Notes: generated by a model from the sequence alone, not told the origin. A stretch of DNA of 64,000 nucleotides from Mesobacterium pallidum (GCF_019966535.1 NZ_JAIMID010000001.1:434001-498000), one strand, 5' to 3'. Shown: positions 1 through 8,786, numbered from the stretch's first letter. Made by a program: numbers and translations.

Positions 1-2
1 GC

Positions 3-335
3 GACATGGCCGAGGCGATCGACCGCCAGTCCGAGGCGATGGAAGCCCTGCGCGAGGGCATCCGCAACCTCGGCGAGGCGATGGCGCAGGAGCAGCGCAA
101 CCAGGGCCAGCAGGGCGATGCGCAGAACAATGCGCAGGCCGGCCAGCGCCGCGACCCGCTGGGCCGCAACCCCGGCTCGAACGGGCAGGTGGGCACCGAG
201 GAACAGCTGCTGCAGGGCGAGGACGTCTACCGCCGCGCCCGCGACTTGCTGGACGAGATCCGCCGCCGCTCGGGCGAGAGCGACCGGCCGGACGTGGAAC
301 TGGATTACCTCAAGCGCCTGCTGGACAGGTTCTAG
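3..335 (+). CDS. TIGR02302/DUF4175-type protein, C-terminal end (partial)
   Basis: The reading frame is open from the window edge, so this is the last 110 or so residues of a longer gene. What is visible is a charged, Gln/Arg/Glu-rich helical tail: a QEQRNQGQQGD low-complexity stretch, then DPLGRNPGSNGQ and an ending DYLKRLLDRF. This tail is typical of the large alphaproteobacterial TIGR02302 (DUF4175) membrane proteins, whose function is unknown. The Met at position 6 is internal, not the start. Family assignment rests on the tail motif and is from memory. Confidence 0.7.
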   Translation, partial: DMAEAIDRQSEAMEALREGIRNLGEAMAQEQRNQGQQGDAQNNAQAGQRRDPLGRNPGSNGQVGTEEQLLQGEDVYRRARDLLDEIRRRSGESDRPDVELDYLKRLLDRF

Positions 336-349
336 GCGATCGGCCCGCG

Positions 350-513
350 CGCCGCGCCCTTGCGGGCGCAGCGGGGCTCAGCTTGTGCGTGTCGGCATGT
401 GGTCTGCAAGGAATCGCCGCGCCTTTGCGGGCGCGGCGGGGGTCAGCCTGTGCATGTGGGCATGACGTCGGGACGGTGTCGCCGCGCCCTTGCCGGCGCG
501 TCGGGGGTCAGCC
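350..513. repeat. 65-bp imperfect tandem repeat, about 2.5 copies, hairpin-forming
   Basis: Copies begin at 350, 415 and 480, each with CGCCGCGCC followed by (C/T)TTGC(G/C)GGCGC and then a GGGGNTCAGC block. Each copy contains a G+C stem (GCGCCC/GGGCGC type). The array fills the gap between two converging genes, and its last copy runs over the stop codon of the zinc-ribbon gene. It could serve as a two-way terminator. Confidence 0.8.
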
Positions 514-1332
514 GGATAGGCCGGCCACCAGGTCGGCCAGCCAGAGCCGCAGGTCGTTGATCGTCGCGACATAGACCGTAAGCGCCGGGGCCAGCGCGGG
601 CACACTGTCCACGATCCTGGGCGCCAGCACGTAGAGCCCCGCGAGACCCGTGAACAGCAACACCGTCAGCGCAAAGCCACGCCGGAACCCGGTGCGCCGC
701 TGCGCCTCGAGCTCTTCGGGCAGGGCCGGCGTGGCGCCGTCCCCCTGTCCCCCCTCGCGCCGCTCGGAGGCAGAACGCAGGGTCGAGTTGATCTCGTCTA
801 TGTCCGGCAGCAGGTCGCGGCGGGAGGTGTTCAGCCCTTCGGTCACCGTCAAAGCGGTGCTTTCCGGGCGGGGTGTCGCGGGCTCCTTGTCGGGCATGCC
901 GCGCATGCGGGCCATGCGGACGCGGGCCTGCTCGGCGCGCCTGGCCTCTTCGTCCATCGGCTCGTCCAGGCCAAGCTCGGGCTGCGTCTCGAGCGGCGCG
1001 GCCTGGCGCCGGGCCACCTCGCGCTGCGCCTCGTCGCGCAGGATGTCGGCCACGGCGGGGTCGAGCTTGCGCCGCGTCGGCTGCGGCGCAGGGGCGGCCA
1101 CGGGGGGCCGTTCCTCGATCTCTTCGGGGGTGTCGTCCGCCGCGTCCTCGGGCACCCAGTCCTCGTCCGCGACGGGGCGGCCAAGCTCGCTTTCGGCCTC
1201 GGCCTCCTGGTCGCCATGGGACTGGAACCAGGTGTGGCCGCAACTGGAACATTGCACGTCGCGACCGGTCGCCGGAATGACCTCGTCCGGGACCTCGTAT
1301 TGTGCGCCGCAATTCGGGCAGATCAGTCGCAT
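508..1332 (-). CDS. MJ0042-type zinc-ribbon, single-pass membrane protein
   Basis: 274 residues. The N-terminus MRLICPNCGAQYEVPD plus CSSCGHTW is a four-cysteine zinc ribbon of the MJ0042/zf-ribbon type found at the start of many alphaproteobacterial proteins. A long acidic and Pro-rich, probably disordered middle follows. One hydrophobic segment (FALTVLLFTGLAGLYVLA, about residue 220) anchors the C-terminus. The start is set by the ribbon and by a GAGGGGG ribosome site just upstream; a longer frame exists but adds unrelated Arg/Gly-rich sequence. It is divergent from ftsE and 160 bp away, a neighbourhood I recall from other Rhodobacterales. Function unknown. Confidence 0.85.
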   Translation of the reverse strand: MRLICPNCGAQYEVPDEVIPATGRDVQCSSCGHTWFQSHGDQEAEAESELGRPVADEDWVPEDAADDTPEEIEERPPVAAPAPQPTRRKLDPAVADILRDEAQREVARRQAAPLETQPELGLDEPMDEEARRAEQARVRMARMRGMPDKEPATPRPESTALTVTEGLNTSRRDLLPDIDEINSTLRSASERREGGQGDGATPALPEELEAQRRTGFRRGFALTVLLFTGLAGLYVLAPRIVDSVPALAPALTVYVATINDLRLWLADLVAGLSG

Positions 1333-1493
1333 CTTGCCCCCTCTACCTCGGGTGGCCGTTCTCATCGCGGCCCGTTCCATGCCACAATAGGTTGCCGTCC
1401 TGCCGCGGAAAAGTCCAAATCGTCCACCCGGTGCGGATTGCAACCCGACCGTCGCTGCGGCACAACAGGGCACGCAGGCGAAGGGGATCCCGG

Positions 1494-2174
1494 GTGATCG
1501 AATTGGAGAACGTGGCCTATAGCTACGGCTATGGCGGAGGCGCCTTGCTGAGCGAGCTGTCGCTGAAACTCTCGCCCGGTTCGTTCCATTTCCTGACCGG
1601 GCCGTCGGGGGCGGGCAAGACCACCTTTCTCAAGCTGTGCTACGGCGCGCTGCGGCCCACCTCGGGCGAGGTGCAGATCTTTGGCAAGGACCTGCGCGGC
1701 ATGGACCGCGACGACATCGCCATGGCGCGGCGGCGCATCGGGGTGGTGCACCAGGATTGCCAGTTTCTCGATCACCTCAGCGTGGCCGAGAACATCGCCC
1801 TGCCGCTGGCCGTCTCGGGGCAGGAGCACCTGGCCGACGGCAACCTCGACGAGTTGATGGCCTGGGTCGGGCTGACCGAGCGCGCGAATGCCCTGCCGGC
1901 CGAGCTGTCGGGCGGCGAGCGGCAGCGCGCGGCGCTGGCGCGGGCGGTCATCATGTCGCCTGACGTGGTGCTGGCCGACGAGCCCACGGGCAATGTCGAC
2001 TGGGAGATGTCGCAGCGCCTGCTGACCCTGCTGGTGGAACTCAACCGCATGGGCAAGACCATCATGATCGCCACCCATGACCTGTCGCTGATCCGCGCCG
2101 CCAAGGCGCAGGTCCAGGCACGGGTGCTGCGGATTTCCAACAAGCGGCTGCAACTGGCGGGGGCGGACCTGTGA
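1494..2174 (+). CDS. ftsE: cell division ATP-binding protein FtsE
   Basis: 226 residues, the usual FtsE length. It is the ATPase of the FtsEX complex, which couples divisome assembly to peptidoglycan hydrolase activation at the inner membrane. Visible motifs are Walker A GPSGAGKT (36-43), signature LSGGERQ (138-144) and Walker B VVLADEPT (158-165). The GTG start at 1494 is chosen because VIELENVAYSY begins the ABC fold and AAGGGG lies just upstream; the frame extends further 5' without conserved sequence. The stop overlaps the ftsX start by a few bases, implying translational coupling. Confidence 0.95.
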   Translation: MIELENVAYSYGYGGGALLSELSLKLSPGSFHFLTGPSGAGKTTFLKLCYGALRPTSGEVQIFGKDLRGMDRDDIAMARRRIGVVHQDCQFLDHLSVAENIALPLAVSGQEHLADGNLDELMAWVGLTERANALPAELSGGERQRAALARAVIMSPDVVLADEPTGNVDWEMSQRLLTLLVELNRMGKTIMIATHDLSLIRAAKAQVQARVLRISNKRLQLAGADL

Positions 2175-3070
2175 AACTGCCTGCCTTTGCCTCGCTGCTG
2201 GCCGGCGACACCAATGCCGACCGGGTCGTGCCGCCGACGGGCGTCTCGGCCCGGCTCACGCTGCTGGTGTCCGGCGCCATGGCGTTCCTTGCCGTTTTCG
2301 CGCTGGCGCTGTCGCTGGCCTCGGGCCGGCTGGCGACGCGCTGGGGGGACGAGCTGGCGAACGGCGCGACGCTGCGCATCTCGGCCCCGGCGGACCAGGT
2401 CGCGGCGCAGACCCAGGCCGCGCTGCGGGTGCTGGACACCACGCCGGGCGTCGGTGCGGCCCGGGCGCTGAGCCAGGACGAGCAGCGCGCCCTGCTCGAG
2501 CCCTGGTTCGGCCCGGACCTGCCGGTCGAGGACCTGCCGATCCCCCAGTTGATCGAGATCATCGAGAGCGATGGCAGCTTCGATCCCGCCGGCCTGCGCC
2601 TGCGCCTTGCGGCCGAGGTGCCGGGCGCCGTGCTGGACGACCATGCCCGCTGGCGGCGGCCGCTGGTGCAGGCGGCGTCGCGGCTGAAGCTGCTGGGGCT
2701 GGTGTCCATCGGCCTCATCACGCTGGCCACGGCGGCGATGATCACGCTGGCGGCCAACGCGGCCCTGTCGGCCAATGCGCAGGTGATCGCGGTGCTGCGG
2801 CTGGTCGGCGCGACCGACCGCTACATCGCCCGCGCCTTTGTCCGCCGCTTTACCCTGCGTGCCCTGACCGGCGCGGCCGTGGGCACCGCGCTGGCCATGA
2901 TCGCCGTCGCGCTACTGCCGGATGCGGGCGAGACGGCGGGCTTTCTCACCGGGCTGAGCTTTGTCGGGCCGCACTGGATCTGGCCGCTGATGGTGCCGCT
3001 GCTGGCCGCCATCGTGGCCTTCGTCGCGACGCGCACCGCCGCGCTGCGCATGTTGGGAGGGCTCTCATGA
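2171..3070 (+). CDS. ftsX: cell division membrane protein FtsX
   Basis: 299 residues with a GTG start overlapping the ftsE stop. The order is typical of FtsX: a cytoplasmic N-terminus, a first membrane segment (LTLLVSGAMAFLAVFALALSLA), a periplasmic domain of about 120 residues, then three membrane segments in the C-terminal half (SIGLITLATAAMITLAANA onwards). FtsX is the permease-like partner of FtsE that relays ATP hydrolysis to periplasmic murein hydrolases. Sequence conservation in this family is low, so the assignment relies on topology and on following ftsE. The stop overlaps the next start by 4 bp. Confidence 0.92.
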   Translation: MKLPAFASLLAGDTNADRVVPPTGVSARLTLLVSGAMAFLAVFALALSLASGRLATRWGDELANGATLRISAPADQVAAQTQAALRVLDTTPGVGAARALSQDEQRALLEPWFGPDLPVEDLPIPQLIEIIESDGSFDPAGLRLRLAAEVPGAVLDDHARWRRPLVQAASRLKLLGLVSIGLITLATAAMITLAANAALSANAQVIAVLRLVGATDRYIARAFVRRFTLRALTGAAVGTALAMIAVALLPDAGETAGFLTGLSFVGPHWIWPLMVPLLAAIVAFVATRTAALRMLGGLS

Positions 3071-3801
3071 TCGCCGTGCAATGGGTGCTGTCGCTGATCT
3101 TCATCGTCCAGATGTACCTGGCCATGGCCGTGCTGGCCGTCTTCTACACGCCGCTGGCCATCTTCCGCCGCCAGTCGGCCTATGACGCGGTGCATGCCTA
3201 TTGCCGCTGGGTCCGCTTCAGCGCGCGCTGGATCGTCGGCCTGAGGACCGAGGTGCGCGGCCCCATCCCCACGACCGAGCTGCTGATCGCCGCCAAGCAC
3301 CAAAGCTTTCTCGATATCATCCTGATCGTGTCCGAGGTGCCGCGGCCCAAGTTCATCATGAAGGCCGAGCTGCGCTTTGCCCCGATCCTGGGCTGGTACG
3401 CGATGCGCATCGGCTGCGTGCCGGTCAACCGGGGCCGCCGGGCCGAAGCGATCAAGCGCATGGTGGCCGAGGTGACCCATGGCGACGCGCCCGCCGGGCA
3501 GCTGATCATCTACCCGCAGGGCACCCGCGTCGCGCCGGGCGCGCAGCTGCCCTACAAGGTCGGCACCTACGCGCTTTATGAACAGACCGGGCAGGCGGTG
3601 GTGCCGGCGGCGACCAACGTGGGCGTCTTCTGGCCGCGCCACGGCATCCTGCGCAAGCGCGGGCTGGCGGTGGTCGAGTTCCTTGACCCCATGGCGCCGG
3701 GCATGGCCCGCGACACCTTCATGAAGACCCTCGAAGAGGTGGTCGAGACCCGCTCGAACGCGCTGATGAGAGAGGCGGGCTTCGATGGGGTGCCTGGCTG
3801 A
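3067..3801 (+). CDS. plsC: 1-acyl-sn-glycerol-3-phosphate acyltransferase
   Basis: 244 residues. It transfers an acyl chain to lysophosphatidic acid in phospholipid synthesis at the inner membrane. An N-terminal hydrophobic segment (LSLIFIVQMYLAMAVLAVF) precedes the catalytic HX4D box HQSFLD (His78, Asp83). The substrate-binding NRGRR block and YPQGTR (149-154) follow. The ATGA overlap with ftsX makes a three-gene ftsE-ftsX-plsC unit, so lipid synthesis and division genes are co-expressed. Confidence 0.93.
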   Translation: MIAVQWVLSLIFIVQMYLAMAVLAVFYTPLAIFRRQSAYDAVHAYCRWVRFSARWIVGLRTEVRGPIPTTELLIAAKHQSFLDIILIVSEVPRPKFIMKAELRFAPILGWYAMRIGCVPVNRGRRAEAIKRMVAEVTHGDAPAGQLIIYPQGTRVAPGAQLPYKVGTYALYEQTGQAVVPAATNVGVFWPRHGILRKRGLAVVEFLDPMAPGMARDTFMKTLEEVVETRSNALMREAGFDGVPG

Positions 3802-4072
3802 CGTGTCCGGGCTCGACGCGCTTGGCGGCGCCCCCGGTGCGTGGCCGCTGCGCGAGGTGGTGACGCGGATGACGTCGCCAAACCGTCAACGGGTCGTGGC
3901 CGCGCGGGTCTGCGTGCCCGGCAGTCCCGGCGCGGAGGGCTCCGCCGGCTGGCCCGGTGGCGACGACGGCCAGGCGGTGGTCGCGGTGCACCCGGGAACG
4001 CTGGCCATGCCCGACCGGCCCGGCCGCGCGGCACGGGCGATGTGGCGGGCGCCTAACCCTGCAACCCCTTGA
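3785..4072 (+). CDS. possible small hypothetical protein
   Basis: A 95-residue frame that starts inside the end of plsC (17-bp overlap) and runs into the end of the convergent gene at 4053. Third codon positions are strongly G/C, like real genes here. However, the product (MGCLADVSGLDALGGAPG...) has no recognisable domain and no clear ribosome site outside plsC. It may be a genuine short gene or only high-GC open frame filling the 250-bp gap. I cannot decide. Confidence 0.3.
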   Translation: MGCLADVSGLDALGGAPGAWPLREVVTRMTSPNRQRVVAARVCVPGSPGAEGSAGWPGGDDGQAVVAVHPGTLAMPDRPGRAARAMWRAPNPATP

Positions 4073-4547
4073 GCCGCTGATGCGCCCGCGACCGAGCCCG
4101 CCAGCGGCGCGGCAGACGCCACATCAGGAAGGTCAGCGCCCCGATCACCGCCAGGCCCCAGAACCCGGCGATCCGATCGCCCAGCGTCAGTGGCGGCTTG
4201 GCGGGCAGGGCGGCGGGCAACAGGCCGGTGCGCTGCGCCGCCACAAGTTCTTCGGGCGGCAGCGGCAGGTAACGCGCCGCGCGGCACTGCCCCTCGGCCA
4301 GGGCATAGCCGCTGTTGCGCCGCCACACCGGCAACATGAGCACGCGGCCCTGCAAGGCCAGTCGGCACAGCGACAGCTCGACATCCGAATGATTGGTGAT
4401 GCCGGACGGGCCGACATAGGTCAGTACCTCGGACACATCCATGACCAGCGGGCGCGGCTCTGCCGCCACGGCAGGGCGCGGGGCAAGGGCCAGCGTTGCC
4501 CCCAGCGCAAACAACAGGGCGCGGAACGGGTACGGACGGGGTGTCAT
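4053..4547 (-). CDS. hypothetical exported protein with C-terminal membrane anchor
   Basis: 164 residues. It has a clear signal peptide (ALLFALGATLALAPRPAVAA, cleavage near residue 29), a short extracytoplasmic domain containing two cysteines, and a C-terminal membrane segment (FWGLAVIGALTFLMW) followed by a basic tail. The predicted topology is a periplasmic domain tethered to the inner membrane. I do not recognise the family. It lies 63 bp downstream of the PfkB kinase gene on the same strand. Confidence 0.75.
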   Translation of the reverse strand: MTPRPYPFRALLFALGATLALAPRPAVAAEPRPLVMDVSEVLTYVGPSGITNHSDVELSLCRLALQGRVLMLPVWRRNSGYALAEGQCRAARYLPLPPEELVAAQRTGLLPAALPAKPPLTLGDRIAGFWGLAVIGALTFLMWRLPRRWRARSRAHQRLKGLQG

Positions 4548-4610
4548 TCTATGGCCGTTGTCGCATCGCGATGCGGCAAGATCATGGCAACGGCGGCGGA
4601 TTCCGCGCCG

Positions 4611-5570
4611 TCAGAGCGCAATTTCGGTCACCCGGACCAGCGGCGCGATGCGGGCCACGTCCTCGGCCCGGCATAGCTCGGTCGCGGGGGTTTGCACGGC
4701 GGCCGAGGCGGCGGCGACGCCCATGCGCAGGGCCTCGGCGGGGTTGTCGCCCCGGGCCGTGGCAAGGGTGAAGCCGCCGACAAAGCTGTCGCCCGCGCCG
4801 ACCGTGCTGACAATGGTGTTGTAGGGCGCGACGCCGTGCAGCGGCCGGGGCAACTCGCGCCCGGCCATGACCGACCCGTCCTTGCCGAAGGCCAGGATCA
4901 CGGTCTCGGCCACGCCACGGCCCACCATGGCCTGCGCGGCGGCGGCGAGCTTTTCGGCGCTGTCGAGGGTTTCCCCGGTCAGTTCGCCTGCCTCGGCATG
5001 ATCCATCCGCAAGACCCAGGGCGCCGCACCGGCTCGCGGCGCGCGGCCCAGTGTCATCAGCGGCGCGCCCGAGGTGTCGACGATCAACCGCGCCGATCCA
5101 AGCGGCGCGACCATGCGCTGTGGCAGGTCATCCGGCAGGCCGGCCGGCTGGCTGCCGCTCAGCACCACCAGCGCGTCTTGGGGACAATCGGCGGCGATGC
5201 GCGCAATCAGCGTCTCGGGATCAGTGCCCGACCAGTCCGGGCCCGGCAGGACAAAGCGGTACTGCCCGCCGGTGTCGCTGTCGGTGACGGCGAGGCTCAG
5301 CCGGGTTTCGCCCGGCGCGGGCAGGGGGATCAGGTCGATCCCCTCGGCCGCCAGCAGCCCAGCCACGGCCTCGCCATTGGGCCCGCCAAGCGCGGCCAGC
5401 GCGCGCGACGTGCCCCCCATGTGGGCGATGGCGCGGCTGACGTTCAGCCCGCCGCCGCCCGGGTCGCGGGTCGGCGGGGTGCAGCGCAGCTTGGGGCCGG
5501 GCCGGATACCGGGCGCCGCGCTGGCCAGGTCCAGCGCCGGGTTCAGGGTGATGGTCAGGATCGGCCGCAT
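4611..5570 (-). CDS. PfkB-family hexose/phosphohexose kinase (1-phosphofructokinase-like)
   Basis: 319 residues. The PfkB/ribokinase fold is shown by the N-terminal ITLNPALD block, the glycine pair motif GGGGLNVSRAIAHMGG (about 38-53) and the C-terminal anion hole/catalytic motif GAGDSF (258-263, base Asp261). The start TLNPALD is characteristic of 1-phosphofructokinase, LacC tagatose-6-phosphate kinase and PfkB-type 6-phosphofructokinase; which of these cannot be told by eye. It starts 3 bp after the recR stop, so it is the last or next-to-last gene of the dnaX-ybaB-recR unit. That is an odd place for a sugar kinase. Confidence 0.88.
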   Translation of the reverse strand: MRPILTITLNPALDLASAAPGIRPGPKLRCTPPTRDPGGGGLNVSRAIAHMGGTSRALAALGGPNGEAVAGLLAAEGIDLIPLPAPGETRLSLAVTDSDTGGQYRFVLPGPDWSGTDPETLIARIAADCPQDALVVLSGSQPAGLPDDLPQRMVAPLGSARLIVDTSGAPLMTLGRAPRAGAAPWVLRMDHAEAGELTGETLDSAEKLAAAAQAMVGRGVAETVILAFGKDGSVMAGRELPRPLHGVAPYNTIVSTVGAGDSFVGGFTLATARGDNPAEALRMGVAAASAAVQTPATELCRAEDVARIAPLVRVTEIAL

Positions 5571-5573
5571 GGC

Positions 5574-6167
5574 TCAGACCCTCTTGCGTGCGCGCAGGGC
5601 GGCCGTGATCGTGCCATCGTCGAGATAGTCGAGCTCGCCCCCGATCGGTACGCCCTGCGCCAGTGACGAGACGGTGACCCGCCCCTCGAGCTGGTCGGCG
5701 ATGTAATGCGCGGTGGTCTGGCCGTCGACGGTGGCGTTCAGCGCCAGGATCACTTCCGAGATCGCCTCGCTGCTGACCCGGTCCACGAGGCGCGGGATCG
5801 ACAGGTCTTCGGGGCCGATGGAATCGAGCGCCGAGAGCGTGCCCCCCAGCACGTGGTAGCGCCCCTTGAAGACGCCCGAACGCTCCATCGCCCAGAGGTC
5901 GGCCACGTCCTCGACCACGCAAAGCTCGCCATTGGCGCGGCGCGCGTCGTTGCAGATGTCGCAGGTGTCTGCGGTGCCCACGTTGCCGCAGTTGAGGCAT
6001 TCGCGGGCAGTCTGCGCCACCTCGGTCATCACGTCCGCGAGCGGGGTGAGCAGCAGCGCCCGCTTGCGGATCAGGTGCAGCACCGCGCGCCGGGCCGAGC
6101 GCGGGCCAAGGCCCGGAAGCCGGGCCATGAGGTCGATCAGGGCCTCGATGGACTGGGTGCTGCTCAT
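5574..6167 (-). CDS. recR: recombination mediator protein RecR
   Basis: 197 residues, standard length. RecR works with RecF/RecO to load RecA at single-strand gaps. Seen: N-terminal helix-hairpin-helix ([20 protein letters not shown]), a C4 zinc finger (Cys57, Cys60, Cys69, Cys72), and the Toprim domain ([17 protein letters not shown]; later [16 protein letters not shown]). The start [11 protein letters not shown] is the conserved one; the frame is open further upstream but carries no conserved residues. Part of the dnaX-ybaB-recR group. Confidence 0.96.
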   Translation of the reverse strand: MSSTQSIEALIDLMARLPGLGPRSARRAVLHLIRKRALLLTPLADVMTEVAQTARECLNCGNVGTADTCDICNDARRANGELCVVEDVADLWAMERSGVFKGRYHVLGGTLSALDSIGPEDLSIPRLVDRVSSEAISEVILALNATVDGQTTAHYIADQLEGRVTVSSLAQGVPIGGELDYLDDGTITAALRARKRV

Positions 6168-6237
6168 GGCCGTGCCTTGTTCCCGTTTCGTCCACTTTTG
6201 CGCGGGCGCTGCGGATTGGCAATGCCCGTTGCGGCGC

Positions 6238-6582
6238 TCAGAACGGCAGCTTGAAATCCGCCGGCAGGCCAAGCCCTTCGGTGATCTTCGACATCTCGGC
6301 CTGGGCCCGTTCGGTCGCCTTGGTCTGGGCGTCCTTGATCGCGGCGAGGATCAGGTCCTCGGCGACTTCCTTTTCCGACGGGTTGAAGATCGACGGGTCG
6401 ATGTTCAGCCCCTTGAGCTCGCCCTTGGCCGAGCAGGTGGCGGTCACGAGGCCCGCGCCCGAGCGCCCCTCGACCATGATGGTATGCAGGTCTTCCTGCA
6501 GCTGCTCCATCTTCTGCTTCATCTCGCCGGCGGCCTTCATCATCTTGGCCATGTCGCCCATGTTGCCCAGACCCTTGAACAT
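6238..6582 (-). CDS. ybaB: YbaB/EbfC nucleoid-associated protein
   Basis: 114 residues. A small DNA-binding protein that forms a tweezer-like dimer. Seen: [18 protein letters not shown] start, Met-rich coiled helix ([13 protein letters not shown]), central [19 protein letters not shown] strand block and the C-terminal helix. The start is fixed by a GAAGGAG ribosome site. It sits between dnaX and recR, the most widespread arrangement for this gene, though here a 320-bp spacer with a repeat element separates it from dnaX. Confidence 0.95.
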   Translation of the reverse strand: MFKGLGNMGDMAKMMKAAGEMKQKMEQLQEDLHTIMVEGRSGAGLVTATCSAKGELKGLNIDPSIFNPSEKEVAEDLILAAIKDAQTKATERAQAEMSKITEGLGLPADFKLPF

Positions 6583-6777
6583 CGCGTCTCTCCTTCGCAT
6601 CCGCTGTTTCTGGCTAGATAGGGGGGAGGGGGCAGGGGACACAAGGGCCGCGGGCGGAAATGCACGCAGATCGCCCGCGCCGCACGGCAGGAACCGCAAG
6701 ATCCGATGGGCCGGGAGGCGTCCTGGTGTTCTTCCCTCTGCTTCTACCCGCGGTCCGCGCCCGTGGCCGTCGTCGGA

Positions 6778-6875
6778 GTGAGGGGCCAGCCCCTCACACT
6801 CCCCGGAGTTTAGGGGCAAGATGAATGAAGGATCGGATCCCCTGCTTCATCTTGCCAATAAACTCCCGCCGGAGG
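6778..6875. repeat. dispersed hairpin element, two inverted ends facing each other
   Basis: Begins with the hairpin GTGAGGGG/CCCCTCAC (6778-6797), then CCCCGGAGTTTA and GGCAAGATGAA. A 20-bp centre follows, then the inverted match TTCATCTTGCC and AATAAACTCC. This is a member of the family also found at 29935, 48456, 55378 and 58343. It lies inside the dnaX-ybaB spacer. The rest of this 320-bp spacer (6583-6902) shows nothing else I can name. Confidence 0.8.
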
Positions 6876-6902
6876 CTCCCGAAGGTGCCGCGCGCGCGAG
6901 GG

Positions 6903-8672
6903 TCAGTCTTCCTCGAACGGGTCCCACTCGTCCTCGACCTCGGGCAGGGCCTCGGCCTGGGCTTCGGCCATGAGGTCCTGGGCCGAGCGGATATTGGCGA
7001 TCTTGGCGCCGGGGAAGGCGGCGAAGACGGCCTGGACCATGGGATGGGCGCGGGCCTCCTCCTCGATCGCGCGTTTCGCGGCGTCGCGCACTTCGGCGAT
7101 GGTTTCGGCCGTGGCGCCGTTGACCACGATCACCGCCCAGCGGTTGCCGGTGAAACGCTGCAACGTGGCGCCGAGGCGCTGCGCGAGGTCGGGGGCGGCA
7201 TCGTCCGTTGGGGTGAACTCGATCCGGCCGGGCTGGTAGGCGGCGAGGCGGACGCAGCCTTCGACCTCGACCAGCAGCTTGACGTCGCGGTTCTGGCGGA
7301 TCAGCTCGATCACATGGTCGAAGCTGGGATAGCGGGCCAGTGCCGCGTCGAGTTGAGTGGCCGGCTGCGCGCCGCCGGAGCGCATGGTGGGCGCATGGAC
7401 CGGGGTGCCCGGGCCGGGGCCCGAGAGCGCGCCTCGGGCGGTCGTGCTGCCGCCGGGGCTTGCCTGACCACCGCCGCCGCCGCCGCCCGGGCCGGGGGCC
7501 GGGGGCGCGCTGTGTTGCAGCTTGCGCACCAGCTCTTCGGGGCTCGGGAGTTCGGCGACGTGGGTGAGGCGAATGACCGCCATCTCTGCCGCCATCATGG
7601 CGTTCGGGGCCTGGGAGACCTCGTCGAGCGCCTTGAGCAGCATCTGCCACATGCGGGTCAGCGCCCGCATCGGCAGCGCCTCGGCCATGGTCAGGCCGCG
7701 GGTGCGCTCGTCCGGGCCGACGGTGGGGTCCTCGGCCGCCTCGGGGGTGATCTTGACCACGGAGATCCAATGCGTCACCTCGGCCATGTCGCGCAGCACG
7801 GCCAGCGGGTCGGCGCCGTCGGCATATTGCGCCGAGAGCTCACCCAGGGCGCCGGCGGCGTCACCGCGCATCACCAGATCGAAGAGGTCGAGCACGCGAC
7901 CGCGATCCGCCAGCCCCAGCATGGCGCGGACCTGGTCGGCGCCCGTCTCGCCCGCGCCGTGGCTGATCGACTGGTCGAGCAGCGAGGTCGCGTCGCGGGC
8001 CGAGCCTTCGGCCGCGCGGGTGATGAGGGCGAGCGCCTCGTCGGTGATCTCCGCCCCTTCGGCGGTGGCGATGCGGCGCAGCATGGCGATCATCACCTCG
8101 GGCTCGATCCGGCGCAGGTCGAACCGCTGGCAGCGCGACAGCACCGTGACCGGGACCTTGCGGATCTCGGTCGTGGCGAAGATGAACTTGACGTGCGCGG
8201 GCGGTTCCTCGAGCGTCTTGAGCAGTGCGTTGAAGGCGCTGTTCGAGAGCATGTGCACCTCGTCGATGATGTAGATCTTGTAGCGCGCGGAGGCCGCCCG
8301 GTAATGCACGCTGTCGATGATCTCGCGGATGTCGTTGACCGAGGTGTTCGAGGCCGCGTCCATCTCGATCACGTCGACATGGCGGCCCTCCATGATGGCA
8401 CGGCAATGCTCGCACTTGCCGCAGGGGTCGGTGGTCGGGCCGCCGCCGCCCTCGGGGCCGATGCAGTTCATGCCCTTGGCGATGATCCGAGCGGTCGTGG
8501 TTTTCCCGGTGCCCCGAATGCCCGTCATGATGAAGGCCTGCGCGATCCGGTCGGCGGCAAAGGCATTGCGGAGCGTGCGCACCATGGCATCCTGGCCGAC
8601 GAGATCGGCAAAGGTCTCGGGACGGTATTTCCGGGCCAGGACCTGGTAGGCGGGCTGCGCGGGATCGGACAT
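6903..8672 (-). CDS. dnaX: DNA polymerase III subunit gamma/tau
   Basis: 589 residues. ATPase of the clamp loader. The N-terminal AAA+ core has VLARKYRPETFADLVGQ, Walker A GIRGTGKTTT (51-60), a cysteine cluster (Cys...CGKCEHC), Walker B YIIDEVHML and the VLSRCQRFDLRR sensor/arginine region. A Gly/Pro-rich linker around residue 390-405 leads to a tau-type C-terminal domain that would bind the polymerase and helicase, ending in an acidic WDPFEED tail. No slippery poly-A stretch for frameshifted gamma is evident. First gene of the dnaX-ybaB-recR set; divergent from the SRAP gene. Confidence 0.96.
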   Translation of the reverse strand: MSDPAQPAYQVLARKYRPETFADLVGQDAMVRTLRNAFAADRIAQAFIMTGIRGTGKTTTARIIAKGMNCIGPEGGGGPTTDPCGKCEHCRAIMEGRHVDVIEMDAASNTSVNDIREIIDSVHYRAASARYKIYIIDEVHMLSNSAFNALLKTLEEPPAHVKFIFATTEIRKVPVTVLSRCQRFDLRRIEPEVMIAMLRRIATAEGAEITDEALALITRAAEGSARDATSLLDQSISHGAGETGADQVRAMLGLADRGRVLDLFDLVMRGDAAGALGELSAQYADGADPLAVLRDMAEVTHWISVVKITPEAAEDPTVGPDERTRGLTMAEALPMRALTRMWQMLLKALDEVSQAPNAMMAAEMAVIRLTHVAELPSPEELVRKLQHSAPPAPGPGGGGGGGQASPGGSTTARGALSGPGPGTPVHAPTMRSGGAQPATQLDAALARYPSFDHVIELIRQNRDVKLLVEVEGCVRLAAYQPGRIEFTPTDDAAPDLAQRLGATLQRFTGNRWAVIVVNGATAETIAEVRDAAKRAIEEEARAHPMVQAVFAAFPGAKIANIRSAQDLMAEAQAEALPEVEDEWDPFEED

Positions 8673-8786
8673 CTGGGCAGGGGTTCCTTGGATTCGGACG
8701 GGCGTGCCCCGAACCTAGGGGGTTGGCGGGGGCAGGACAATGGCCGGGGCTTGCCGCGGGCCGTGGCGCGGCCTACCGTCGGGCGC

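Noticed and set aside
443..1312. 289-residue Arg-rich minus-strand frame
   Set aside because: It overlaps the zinc-ribbon gene in another frame and has the Arg/Pro/Gly bias of a high-GC shadow.
6903..8672. Programmed frameshift in dnaX giving a short gamma form
   Set aside because: No A-rich slippery heptamer followed by a stem is visible in this GC-rich gene.
6825..8786. Long plus-strand open frame leading into the SRAP gene
   Set aside because: It is the antisense of dnaX; the translation is low-complexity Gly/Arg/His and the true SRAP start is fixed by Cys2 at 8787.
8673..8786. Signal recognition particle RNA gene near dnaX
   Set aside because: The conserved GGTCAGG...GGAAGGAAGCAGCC core is absent from the gap.
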